Assembly (NCBI RefSeq): GCF_902728235.1
Contig: NZ_CACVBO010000001.1
Location: 744,001 to 808,000, forward strand
Length of the DNA: 64,000 bases
Direction: 5' to 3'
From: Lentimonas sp. CC4
GTDB taxonomy: Bacteria; Verrucomicrobiota; Verrucomicrobiia; Opitutales; Coraliomargaritaceae
In this document: in pieces, positions 45,763 to 52,674 of the stretch
Layout: every line of letters begins with the position of its first letter
Numbering within the stretch: position 1 is the first letter of the stretch
Translations under genes and position numbers: made by a program
The notes under the pieces: model-generated
What the model saw: the letters and a program-made list of their open reading frames with translations, nothing else
Told to the model about the DNA's origin: nothing
The model's database searches: none

Positions 45763-46761
45763 TCACCCAAAGACCTGTTTACGCAGACCCTGAATGACAG
45801 CAAGGCCGCCCCAATCACCGCGCATCGCATTCACCTTCGGAGGGTGCTTTCGCCCACGCTCCATTTGCCATGCTCCCGTAAAGCCACGCACAAACTCTGC
45901 AGAACCCAAAATCGCTCCGTCAGTAAAATAGCGCACACGGCAGCGCAGCATGGCCGCTTTTGGTAACTGCCCGTCTGCGTCTAGCACCTTCAAGGCCTGC
46001 TGACGCGTCATCTCCGGCAATCCCGCATCCGCGCCACGCTTCCCAAAGATCAACGAACGGTGCGCTTGCAAGGCCGAGTCGATACGCTTCGCACCACGGT
46101 CTGTCCAAATCGCAACCAGGCCACGCGCCGCCGCGCCCGCCTGCCCTGAGCTTGTCGAATGGGCCACCGCCTCTGCATAGCCACAGAAACGATAATCCTT
46201 CAGGTCTTTAACGATTCCCGCACGCACAGGGTTAAGGTCAATATAGGCTGCCATCGTTTGCAGCGGATTCCCCTGCCCCTCGACTAGCACCGACTTAAAA
46301 CGGTCCGCCCACAAGGTGCCGTAACGCTGATGATTACGATTAAACCACACAGAGAAGCGCTGCTTCACCGCCTTCATGTATTCAGAGACATCTCCCATAC
46401 GAGCCAGCAGTTTTGCGCGTAATTGCTGCGCATCTTCAGAGTCAGCCTCCAGCTTGGAGGTCAGCACTTTGACCGATTCAGCCTGATACTTCGTAGGCTT
46501 TGGGTAGAGCACCTGGTAGCGCCGCATCAGCTCTTTATCGTCAACCTTTTGCCGATCCGGAACACGCAACAGCACATGAAAATGGTTCGACAACACACAA
46601 TAGGTAAGGACTTGCACCCCGCAGAAGTCCGCCACCTGCCAGATCATCTTACGCAGCATTTCCTTTTCGCGATCCTTAAACAAGCGCTCCCCATTCACCA
46701 CGCGTGTCATACAATGGTAAACCGCATCCCTGCCCTGAACTTTAGTGCGTCGCACCTTCAT
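45763..46761 (-). CDS. REP-associated tyrosine transposase (Y1/HUH family)
   Basis: Predicted 332-residue HUH single-strand nuclease. It starts MKVRRTKVQGRDAVYHCMTR; the HUH motif is NHFHVLL with H60 and H62, followed by the typical LNPVRAGIVKDLKDYRF, in which a later Tyr would be the nucleophile. Such domesticated transposases mobilise or spread REP palindromes. Residues about 203-213 (HSTSSGQAGAA) are encoded by a REP-like sequence (46140-46168) inserted in frame. Tandem hairpins lie 120 bp upstream. It is a single gene with no terminal inverted repeats of a classic IS. Confidence 0.88.
   Translation of the reverse strand: MKVRRTKVQGRDAVYHCMTRVVNGERLFKDREKEMLRKMIWQVADFCGVQVLTYCVLSNHFHVLLRVPDRQKVDDKELMRRYQVLYPKPTKYQAESVKVLTSKLEADSEDAQQLRAKLLARMGDVSEYMKAVKQRFSVWFNRNHQRYGTLWADRFKSVLVEGQGNPLQTMAAYIDLNPVRAGIVKDLKDYRFCGYAEAVAHSTSSGQAGAAARGLVAIWTDRGAKRIDSALQAHRSLIFGKRGADAGLPEMTRQQALKVLDADGQLPKAAMLRCRVRYFTDGAILGSAEFVRGFTGAWQMERGRKHPPKVNAMRGDWGGLAVIQGLRKQVFG
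46140..46168. repeat. REP-like sequence inside the transposase gene
   Basis: Plus-strand GCCCTGAGCTTGTCGAATGG; its core TTCGACAAGCTCAGGGC (minus strand) differs at two positions from TTCGACAGGCTCAAGGC at 48650-48666. It is translated in frame as an extra STSSGQAG-type segment. Confidence 0.6.
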
Positions 46762-46883
46762 AGATCAGAACGAAACCAACTATTCAAAAAAGTCCAGCGA
46801 CTCTCTCATTCTTATAGCCTGGTTAATTGTTTGGGTTTGGTTAATTATTTGGGTTAATGAACCCCAAAATGTAGACAGCCGTA

Positions 46884-46964
46884 GTAGCGATACGACGCCA
46901 GTCGTGTCGATTACTGCGGTTCCATGCCGAAACACAATCGACCGCGCTAGCGCGTGGTCGCTAC
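46884..46964. repeat. Pair of tandem hairpins upstream of the REP transposase
   Basis: Hairpin 1 pairs GTAGCGATACGAC with GTCGTGTCGATTAC (one bulge and a T-G type exchange) around GCCA. Hairpin 2 is CGACCGCGC-TA-GCGCG-TG-GTCG (46939-46960). The outer ends GTAGCGA (46884) and TCGCTAC (46958-46964) are inverted copies. The pair resembles a bacterial interspersed mosaic element built of REPs, in keeping with the neighbouring transposase. Confidence 0.55.
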
Positions 46965-47230
46965 AAAATAACACTGAAACTCGAAACTAGTTTTACAGCC
47001 TGTCCCCTTTTTAAGAATCTTACTGGAATATGTGAGTTCGACTAAAAACCATTCTTCCAAATTACGCACTAATTCAGGCGGCAAGGGACGGCGAATTACG
47101 GGTATGTTTTTAGAAGAAACTCAATAATGTATGGAACTCTTGGCGCGGGGTCGTGACTACTAGAGCGTCATGTAACACATGGCTTTTTCATATGTTAAGT
47201 TAGGGGTAACTTATAAGGTAAAAACAGACT

Positions 47231-47255
47231 CCCCGCCTCTCTTTGAGAGGCGGGG
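47231..47255. terminator. Orphan terminator-like hairpin
   Basis: Perfect 11-bp stem CCCCGCCTCTC / GAGAGGCGGGG with a TTT loop. Plus-strand exit is TTTAATG; minus-strand exit is AGTCTGTTTTTACC. No annotated gene ends nearby on either strand, so it may end a small RNA or be a structured element. Confidence 0.5.
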
Positions 47256-47398
47256 TTTAATGTATCTGGGGCGTAGAAGCGACACTCATGTCACTTTTGC
47301 GTGATTCAGAGGGAAAGCGACTGGAAGCGCGCTTCTACTGAAGCTCTCTCTACTTTTAGAGTAGCACTCCCCCCTTCGATCCGTTTAACCTGCGCGAC

Positions 47399-47662
47399 AT
47401 GAATACACCGATCCTTTACGTAAAATCCGGCTGCCCTTGGTGCACAGAAGCCCTCAGCTACTTCAGCACAAACAATATTCGCCTGGAAACACGTGAAGTG
47501 CGTAGCAACAAGGTCTTCATGGAGCAAATGGTTAAGCTCAGCGGCCAAACTAAGACACCGACTTTTGTGCTCGGCGATTTTATGGTAGCCGATTTCGATA
47601 TCGGTGAGTTCCAGACCGCACTGGCTCAGGCGCCCACAGTCAAAGCACAACTCGGGCTTTAG
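47399..47662 (+). CDS. Glutaredoxin family protein (paralogue 2)
   Basis: Thiol-disulfide oxidoreductase of 87 residues with CPWC active site (C12, C15) and the cis-Pro motif TKTPTFVLGDF. It shares ILYVKSGCPWC, SGQTK and VADF with the paralogue at 40935, so the two arose by duplication. Its middle part is more basic. The stop codon lies inside a palindrome (47658-47697). Confidence 0.88.
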   Translation: MNTPILYVKSGCPWCTEALSYFSTNNIRLETREVRSNKVFMEQMVKLSGQTKTPTFVLGDFMVADFDIGEFQTALAQAPTVKAQLGL

Positions 47663-47697
47663 CTAGGAACGCCAGGCTCCGTCTGGCTGAGCTAAGA
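47658..47697. repeat. REP-like palindrome at the end of glutaredoxin 2
   Basis: GCCAG-GCTCCGT-CTGGC with an outer TTAGCT / AGCTAA pair that includes the stop codon. A second hairpin CCGTGTG-GCATCGCT-CACACGG follows at 47723-47744. The run of palindromes continues into the terminator at 47763-47797. Confidence 0.5.
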
Positions 47698-47762
47698 AAC
47701 TCAAATTCGGAGATTGGCCCTCCCGTGTGGCATCGCTCACACGGCCGCCATAGGTTTGTCAT

Positions 47763-47797
47763 AAAAAAGCGCCTTCCCTTTCGGGACGGCGCTTTTT
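47763..47797 (+). terminator. Terminator-like hairpin, 5' part of duplicated unit copy 1
   Basis: Stem AAAAAAGCGCC / GGCGCTTTTT with inner TCCC/GGGA pairing. It can terminate glutaredoxin 2. A degenerate version precedes copy 2 (47994-48027, ACGCTTT with the stem partly broken). Confidence 0.7.
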
Positions 47798-47798
47798 C

Positions 47799-47873
47799 CA
47801 AACAACAAACTTATGAAAAAACCTTATTAAAGATTATATAGTCATAGACGGGGCTGCGGCCTAAACGTTCAAA
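47799..47873 (+). repeat. Duplicated unit, copy 1 (with MKKPY stop)
   Basis: Copy 1 of an element reading CCAAACAACAAACTTATG, then codons MKKPY and TAA (stop at 47828-47830), followed by AGATTATATAGTCATAGACG. Copy 2 differs here by one base (T to A), which removes the stop. The sequence flanking the ATG is perfectly conserved over about 28 bp, though no ribosome binding site is present. Confidence 0.6.
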
Positions 47874-48042
47874 ATAGTTTTAAATTTTATTCGGAAAACT
47901 ACTGAACGCGGCCATTTGCGCGGTGAAACACCAACAGAAATAGACTGACGGCAGGCGTAAATGCAGCTTGCGCGGAACCCATCCTGCCCCGACAAAAAAA
48001 GCGCCGGCTCTTTCGAGACGACGCTTTCCAAACAACAAACTT

Positions 48043-48123
48043 ATGAAAAAACCTTATAAAAGATTATATAGTCATAGACGGATCAGCCGCCTAAACGTTC
48101 AAAATATTATAAGTTTTTTCTGA
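48043..48123 (+). CDS. Possible 26-residue basic peptide, duplicated unit copy 2
   Basis: Open frame ATG to TGA encoding MKKPYKRLYSHRRISRLNVQ and six more residues (ending NIISFF). It is very basic at the N-terminus. In copy 1 (47813) the same frame has a stop after five codons. There is no clear ribosome binding site. I cannot say whether it is translated; the unit may instead be an RNA element or the remnant of a longer gene. Confidence 0.35.
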   Translation: MKKPYKRLYSHRRISRLNVQNIISFF

Positions 48124-48161
48124 AAAGATTTCAAAGCCGCTGCCACAAAACATATAAGTCA

Positions 48162-48527
48162 CTATAAATCAGTATACTTATCACTTCGACCGCGCGCCTT
48201 TTCGACCGGATATTTTTCTGCGTTCCGCTTCATTTTTTTCTCAATGATCGCCGCGATGTCGATTCCAGTGACATTCGCGAACTCGATCGCAAAAATAAAG
48301 ACGTCAGCAAGTTCTTCCTCTACTTTTGCGCGCAGCTTGACTGCCTCGGCATCCACGTGCGATTGCTCGGGGCTCTGCCAAAGAAAATGCTCCATCAACT
48401 CAGCCGCTTCGGCGGAAATCGCCATCGATAGATTTTTCGGGCTGTGAAACTGCTCCCAATCGCGCTCCTTGGCGAAGGCCAGCACACGGTCTTTGATTTC
48501 CTGCAGGCGAGTCTCGGCATCATTCAT
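48162..48527 (-). CDS. MazG-like nucleotide pyrophosphohydrolase
   Basis: About 121 residues from the ATG at 48527 (MNDAETRLQEIKDRVLAFAK); upstream ATGs add unrelated sequence. The all-alpha NTP-pyrophosphatase fold is seen in FHSPKNLSMAISAEAAELME, then the acidic metal site EEELADVFIFAIEFANVTGI (E-E-x-x-D). The family hydrolyses dCTP or other (modified) nucleoside triphosphates to monophosphates, serving pool cleaning. The C-terminus KYPVEKARGRSDKYTDL is typical of the RS21-C6/MazG-like group. Confidence 0.88.
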   Translation of the reverse strand: MNDAETRLQEIKDRVLAFAKERDWEQFHSPKNLSMAISAEAAELMEHFLWQSPEQSHVDAEAVKLRAKVEEELADVFIFAIEFANVTGIDIAAIIEKKMKRNAEKYPVEKARGRSDKYTDL

Positions 48528-48633
48528 AGATATGAATGTATGACACCAGCGTGCCATTCCGCAAGACGCCACAGGCGAATATACTCACGCGCATCAAGTA
48601 TTGTGATTTGTAAAATCGAAGCATCTGGCGTAG

Positions 48634-48692
48634 GGGTGCTGCTTGCCGTTTCGACAGGCTCAAGGCCCAGAGTTTGTCGAGGGGCGGCACCC
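48634..48692. repeat. REP-like composite palindrome
   Basis: Nested inverted repeats: GGGTGC / GCACCC outside, then GCCG/CGGC and TCGACA / TGTCGA inside, around GGCTCAAGGCCCAGAGTT. The core TTCGACAGGCTCAAGGC matches the REP-like fragment in the transposase gene at 15 of 17 positions. Confidence 0.6.
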
Positions 48693-48811
48693 GCGAAGGC
48701 AGCTAAAGTTTCACAACTTCCGATGCGTTTGGCCTTTGCGCGGTCTTCGCAAGCAAAGCCCCTACGAATTCAACACTGTTTGAGAGACAAGCAACGATCA
48801 GACATTGTAAA

Positions 48812-48856
48812 CAAAAGCACCACTGCCCTAATCGACAATCAGAACAGTGGTGCTGG
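48812..48856 (-). terminator. Terminator of the uronate operon
   Basis: Perfect 10-bp stem AGCACCACTG / CAGTGGTGCT (48816-48825 and 48845-48854) with a 19-base loop, followed on the minus strand by TTTTGTTTACA. It starts 18 bp beyond the stop of the last operon gene. Confidence 0.75.
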
Positions 48857-48871
48857 GTAAAGATGAACTGG

Positions 48872-49963
48872 TTACGCTTCGGTCTTGAATTCAGACAGTG
48901 ACCATTGGGCGGCACCACATTCTTCTGCGATCTCATTGAACGCTTCAATTTCGGCAGCAGAGAAGAGAAGCCCACCGGCTTTCACGACGCGCTCTGCCCA
49001 TTTGGCTTCGAGCTGCCCTGGTAGGAGGCAATTTTCATTACCATGCCCAAGGATGTCGTCGATCACTGCTTTGACGTTTTCAGACTGGTTGCGGCCCTTG
49101 GCGAAGGCACCACCGTTGATGGCGTCGGGATGGATGACTTGGAAATAGAATGCGGGAGTGCGCTTTTCACCTTCAGGGATCTCGCGACTGCGGAGTGTCG
49201 GCAAGCTGCCGCCAATAAAGCCGCCGACGATTTCGTTGATGAGACTCAAGCCGTAGCCTTTGTGCGCGCCGAATGGCACCAGTGCGTTGACCGCATTAGC
49301 GTCGGTGGTTGGGTTACCGTCTTTGTCGACTGCTGCGTTGGGTGGCAGTGCGACGCCTTCGCGTTGAAATTGCTGCACGCGGCCCATCGCGATCACGGAC
49401 GTCGCCCAGTCGATCACGATCGGATAGCCAACTGCGTCTGTCGTTGGGAAGCCCCAACTGTGTGGGTTGGTGCCGAGCGTCGGGAACTTGCCCATGAATG
49501 GCACAACCTCTGCAAGCGCTGCGGTGCAATTCGTATAAGCGATGTAGCCCCGCTTGGCGGCTTCCATCACATAGCCACCTCCCCAGAGGTAGTGGAATGC
49601 ATTGTCGACGGAGACTTGGCCGATGCCGTATTTGTCGGCGAGCTCGATGGCGCGGTCGACTGCTTCATAAGCAGTGGCTTGGCCAAGCTTCTTGTTGGCG
49701 TTCCAGGTTTCGCTGGCAGCGAAGCGGGACTCGATCTTTTCGATTTCGGCACCTGGCGTGCAACCATCAGTGGCACTACCGAAGAGATGGTCGAGGTGCA
49801 GCGCCTTGATGGCGTTGTGCGTGCGGATACCGTGATGCGAGGCGAGCTCCGAGAAGCGCGCGGCTTGCGCAGCTTCGTCGGCGGTGTAGCCGCGGTGTTG
49901 ATAGGCTTGTTTGACGAGCGCGTTGTGCTGCTCAGCGGGGACGATGTAGAATGTTTCGGACAT
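48872..49963 (-). CDS. Malate/L-lactate dehydrogenase family (Ldh_2) oxidoreductase
   Basis: Predicted NAD(P)-dependent dehydrogenase of 363 residues from the Ldh_2 family (malate, ureidoglycolate, L-sulfolactate, 2,3-diketogulonate and related 2-hydroxyacid oxidation or imine reduction). Signatures are SHHGIRTHNAIKALHLDHLF near the N-terminus and GLSLINEIVGGFIGG near the C-terminus. The context (uxaC, fructuronate-reductase-like SDR, 2-hydroxyacid dehydrogenase, AraC regulator) suggests oxidation of an uronate-derived hydroxyacid, but the substrate is not readable. It is the last gene of the operon. The 182-bp gap before it holds two inverted heptad arrays. Confidence 0.85.
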   Translation of the reverse strand: MSETFYIVPAEQHNALVKQAYQHRGYTADEAAQAARFSELASHHGIRTHNAIKALHLDHLFGSATDGCTPGAEIEKIESRFAASETWNANKKLGQATAYEAVDRAIELADKYGIGQVSVDNAFHYLWGGGYVMEAAKRGYIAYTNCTAALAEVVPFMGKFPTLGTNPHSWGFPTTDAVGYPIVIDWATSVIAMGRVQQFQREGVALPPNAAVDKDGNPTTDANAVNALVPFGAHKGYGLSLINEIVGGFIGGSLPTLRSREIPEGEKRTPAFYFQVIHPDAINGGAFAKGRNQSENVKAVIDDILGHGNENCLLPGQLEAKWAERVVKAGGLLFSAAEIEAFNEIAEECGAAQWSLSEFKTEA

Positions 49964-50068
49964 GATTAGAGAATTAGGAATTACGAATTAGGAATTAGGA
50001 CTCATTGAACATCGAACGTTGAACGTTGAACGTCCAACTTTGAACTTTGAACTTTGAACTTCGAATGA
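49964..50068 (-). repeat. Heptad tandem array, 15 units in one phase, mixed GAATTAG and TGAACTT classes
   Basis: From the start codon of the Ldh_2 gene on: GATTAGA, GAATTAG, GAATTAC, GAATTAG, GAATTAG, GACTCAT, TGAACAT, CGAACGT, TGAACGT, TGAACGT, CCAACTT, TGAACTT, TGAACTT, TGAACTT, CGAATGA. It is an unbroken 105 bp (15 x 7) that changes class at unit 7 without losing phase. Confidence 0.85.
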
Positions 50069-50097
50069 TCAGTTAGGCGGCTGTGCCGCAATTTTCT

Positions 50098-50139
50098 ATT
50101 CAATGTTCAGCGTTCGATGTTGGATGTTCGACGTTCAAG
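50098..50139 (+). repeat. Heptad tandem array, GTTCGAC class, inverted partner
   Basis: Units ATTCAAT, GTTCAGC, GTTCGAT, GTTGGAT, GTTCGAC, GTTCAAG in phase. It faces the 49964-50068 array across 29 bp that include GCGGC-TGT-GCCGC (about 50077-50089). A further 7-mer GAACGTT (50140-50146) touches the stop codon of the 2-hydroxyacid dehydrogenase. Confidence 0.75.
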
Positions 50140-50145
50140 GAACGT

Positions 50146-51123
50146 TTAGATCAACGCTGCCGGGGGCGGAACGTCATTGACTTGAGCCAATGCTTTTTCG
50201 CCCTTGAGGAGGTTGACTAGATTTTGCGTGGCCATGCCGGCTTGGCGTTGGACGCTCTCGAAGGTGCGTGAGCCGACGTGTGGTGTGATGATGCAGTTCT
50301 TCGCACCGAGTAGCGGGTGATCTGCAGGGGGTGGCTCTTGGTCGAGCACATCTGCGCCGTAACCACCAAGCTTGCCACTGTTGAGGGCAGCTGCGATGTC
50401 GGTTGTGTTGGTGAGTTCGCCGCGGCCACAGTTGATGAGCGTCGCGCCATCTTTCATATTATTGATGGAAGCCTCGCAAATCATGTCGCGTGTTTGCTCG
50501 GTGAGGTTCGTGTGCAGCGATACGACGTCTGAAGCGCGCAGGAGCTGTGTGACGCCATCGGCGCGTTCGATGTTTTGCTCTTCGGCAAATTCCTCGGGCC
50601 AGTAGAGATCGTAGCCGACGCACTTCATGCCAAAGGCGTTGGCGCGGATCGCCACTTCGCGGCCGATACGACCGAGGCCGATGATGCCGATGGTCTTCCC
50701 CATGATTTCGTGGCCAGTCATACGCTTCCAACCGCCTGCAGCGGTGGTGTTGGCTTGCTCGATTAAGTTTTTATTAATCGCAAGCAGTAACATGAAGACG
50801 TGCTCGGACACTGTCGTGTGGTTCACGCCAGGGCAGAAGCTGACGGGGATCTGCTTCTCGGTGGCGTAGGCGACGTCGATCTTGTCGACGCCGATACCGT
50901 ATTTCGCAATGACCTTGAGCTTCGGCAGTGACTGATCGATCACGGCTTGAGTGATCTCGTCGTCGCCACAAAGGAAGGCGTCGAAGTCGCCTGCGAGTTC
51001 GAGCATTTGCGCTTCACTAAGCGGTCCGCGCTCGCGCACGATTTCGGCGCCGGTGCTTTCGAGGAGTGCATGGTGATCGCCAGGGCAATCCTGGTAAGAG
51101 GTGGTGGTGAGTAGAATACGCAT
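50146..51123 (-). CDS. NAD-dependent 2-hydroxyacid dehydrogenase
   Basis: 325 residues of the phosphoglycerate/formate dehydrogenase-like family. Motifs are GIIGLGRIGREVAIRANAFG (NAD binding, residues about 145-164), catalytic Arg in NCGRGEL, Glu in DVLDQEPP and His in ITPHVGSRTF. It lacks the C-terminal ASB/ACT domains of the longer SerA at 39032 and has the length of D-lactate/glycerate-type enzymes. The substrate is unknown; the uronate operon suggests a 2-keto acid or tartronate-type intermediate. It has 73 bp to uxaC, filled by GAATTAG-class heptads. Confidence 0.88.
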   Translation of the reverse strand: MRILLTTTSYQDCPGDHHALLESTGAEIVRERGPLSEAQMLELAGDFDAFLCGDDEITQAVIDQSLPKLKVIAKYGIGVDKIDVAYATEKQIPVSFCPGVNHTTVSEHVFMLLLAINKNLIEQANTTAAGGWKRMTGHEIMGKTIGIIGLGRIGREVAIRANAFGMKCVGYDLYWPEEFAEEQNIERADGVTQLLRASDVVSLHTNLTEQTRDMICEASINNMKDGATLINCGRGELTNTTDIAAALNSGKLGGYGADVLDQEPPPADHPLLGAKNCIITPHVGSRTFESVQRQAGMATQNLVNLLKGEKALAQVNDVPPPAALI

Positions 51124-51126
51124 GGA

Positions 51127-51154
51127 GAATTAAGAATTACGAATTAAGAATCAG
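51127..51154 (-). repeat. Heptad tandem array, GAATTAG class, four units
   Basis: Units GAATTAA, GAATTAC, GAATTAA, GAATCAG between the start codon of the 2-hydroxyacid dehydrogenase (51123) and the uxaC stop. GACTTGC continues the phase with weaker match. Confidence 0.75.
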
Positions 51155-51196
51155 GACTTGCAGATGAGAGTTTGCGGAGTTCAGCCTATCGGCTGC

Positions 51197-52606
51197 TTAG
51201 ACTCCGGGAAAGGCGAAGTAGCGTTGTGCGTTGCGGTAGCAGATGTCGGCGATGAGCTGATCGAGCAGTTCCTCATCGTCAGGGATGAGGCCGGCTTCGA
51301 CGTCTTGCCCGATGATACCACAGAGAATGCGACGAAAGTATTCGTGACGTGGGAAGCTGAGAAAGCTACGGGAGTCGGTGAGCATACCGACGAACTTGGA
51401 GAGTAGCCCAACACTGGAAAGCACCTCTATTTGAGTGCGCATGCCGTCGAGTGTATCCACGTGCCACCAACCTGAGCCGAGTTGCATCTTGCCTGGCGTG
51501 ATGCCGTCTTGATAGCTGCCCATCAAGGTGGCCAATGCGTAGAGCATGTTGGGATTGATGTGGTAAAAGATACATTTCGGCAGTGCGTCCTCGATCGCTA
51601 GGCTATCGAGAAATGCGGCGAATTTACGGATCACTGGCTCGTCGAGCATCGAGTCGTAGCCAGTGTCGGGGCCGAGCTGCTTAAACATCTTGGTGTTATT
51701 ATTGCGGATCGGGCCGATATGGAATTGGAGCGTCCAGCCGCGAGCAGCATTCCAGCGAGCGACATGCTGCATGATGTAGGTCATCCATTGCTCGGCTTCG
51801 GTGCTATCGAGTGCTTGCTCAGCGCGAAGCTTGTTAAAGATCGCTGCTGCCTCTGCGTCGCTGCAAGCGATGTAAGGGCAAGCCTCAAGGCCGTGGTCGG
51901 ACAGGCGGCAACCGTTTACATGGAAATAATCGTGACGTGCTTTGAGCGCGGTGATCAACGCGGCAGCAGAGTCGATAGCGGTGCCTGCGCTGCTGGCGAG
52001 CTGATCCGTCCAAGCGTTCCACGCGGCCACATTCGTGGTGATCATGGCCTTATCAGGGCGGAAGGTTGGCAGCATCTTGGTAATGTGCCCACTGGCGTTG
52101 AATGCAATGTGATGCTCAAGGTTATCGATCGGATCGTCGGTGGTGCCGACAGCGCGAATGTCGAAGTCTTTGCAAATATTCTGCGTCGTGAAGCTCGACT
52201 CGGCGATCTTCGCGTTGGCAAGTTCCCAGATCTCGTCAGCCGTCTTCGGGCAGAGCACGAGGTCGGTGTTAAAATAGCGCTTCAGCTCCAAGTGTGTCCA
52301 ATGATGCAGCGGGTTGCGCACGGCCTGTGGCACGGTGCGTGCCCATGCATCGAACTTCTCTTTCGGACTGGAGTCCTTGCCAGTGATGAGCGCTTCGGGT
52401 TCGCCGGCGGCACGCATGGCGCGCCACTTGTAGTGATCGCCACCGAGCCACATGTCGGACAGATTGGAGAAGCCGACATTGCCCGCGAGCTGCTCAGGAG
52501 GCAGGTGGCAGTGGTAGTCCATGATCGGCTGGTTCGCTGCCACCTCATGAAAGAGGCGCTCAGCGGTTTCATTCGGCAGGAGGAAATTTTCGTTTAAGTA
52601 GTTCAT
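51197..52606 (-). CDS. uxaC: Glucuronate/galacturonate isomerase
   Basis: Converts D-glucuronate to D-fructuronate (and D-galacturonate to D-tagaturonate), the entry step of hexuronate catabolism; cytoplasmic. It has 469 residues, normal length. The metal-dependent (amidohydrolase-like) fold begins with MDYHCHLPPEQLAGN (HxH, residues about 31-43), followed by DMWLGGDHYKWRAMRAAG; the later His-rich part QFHIGPIRNNNTKM and the C-terminal LTDSRSFLSFPRHEYFRRIL are also typical. It follows the SDR gene by 112 bp of heptad arrays. Confidence 0.96.
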   Translation of the reverse strand: MNYLNENFLLPNETAERLFHEVAANQPIMDYHCHLPPEQLAGNVGFSNLSDMWLGGDHYKWRAMRAAGEPEALITGKDSSPKEKFDAWARTVPQAVRNPLHHWTHLELKRYFNTDLVLCPKTADEIWELANAKIAESSFTTQNICKDFDIRAVGTTDDPIDNLEHHIAFNASGHITKMLPTFRPDKAMITTNVAAWNAWTDQLASSAGTAIDSAAALITALKARHDYFHVNGCRLSDHGLEACPYIACSDAEAAAIFNKLRAEQALDSTEAEQWMTYIMQHVARWNAARGWTLQFHIGPIRNNNTKMFKQLGPDTGYDSMLDEPVIRKFAAFLDSLAIEDALPKCIFYHINPNMLYALATLMGSYQDGITPGKMQLGSGWWHVDTLDGMRTQIEVLSSVGLLSKFVGMLTDSRSFLSFPRHEYFRRILCGIIGQDVEAGLIPDDEELLDQLIADICYRNAQRYFAFPGV

Positions 52607-52613
52607 GAGGTGG

Positions 52614-52641
52614 TGGAACTTCGAACGTCGAAGTATTCGAA
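52614..52641 (-). repeat. Heptad tandem array, TGAACTT class, four units
   Basis: Units TGGAACT, TCGAACG, TCGAAGT, ATTCGAA just upstream of the uxaC start (52606). It faces the opposite array at 52675 across GCCGCTAAGCCGC and an AT-rich stretch. Confidence 0.55.
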
Positions 52642-52674
52642 CAGGCCGCTAAGCCGCGGGGATTATAAATAAAG

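Larger units (their letters stand above)
46762..47398. other. 637-bp region between the transposase gene and glutaredoxin 2
   Basis: No gene supported. It contains an 18-bp tandem direct repeat (TGGTTAATTGTTTGGGTT, second copy with one change, 46818-46853), two tandem hairpins (46884-46914 and 46939-46960), a terminator-like hairpin at 47231-47255 with no gene to terminate, and otherwise featureless sequence. The promoter of glutaredoxin 2 should lie near 47330-47390. Confidence 0.55.
47663..48161. other. 499-bp region with two copies of a duplicated unit
   Basis: No ordinary gene. Besides the hairpins listed separately, it holds a direct repeat: copy 1 at 47763-47873 and copy 2 at 47994-48106, about 230 bp apart and nearly identical over the middle 56 bp. 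The spacer (about 47875-47992) shows no feature. The last 40 bp are the 3' flank of the convergent MazG-like gene. Confidence 0.6.
48528..48871. other. 344-bp region between MazG-like gene and the uronate operon
   Basis: No gene seen. It contains a REP-like composite hairpin (48634-48692) and the terminator of the uronate operon (48812-48856). The remainder is ordinary. Confidence 0.55.

Noticed and set aside
47763-48106. Two-copy direct repeat as a mini-CRISPR or IS ends
   Set aside because: Only two copies, partly degenerate, the spacing holds no transposase, and no target-site duplication was recognised.
49043-49969. 308-codon plus-strand frame opposite the Ldh_2 gene
   Set aside because: Antisense shadow of a conserved gene with no ribosome binding site or recognisable motif.
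49964-50139. Heptad arrays as a CRISPR array
   Set aside because: Repeats are only 7 bp, contiguous and degenerate, with no unique spacers and no cas genes nearby.
51719-52597. 292-codon plus-strand frame opposite uxaC
   Set aside because: Antisense shadow of a highly conserved enzyme gene.
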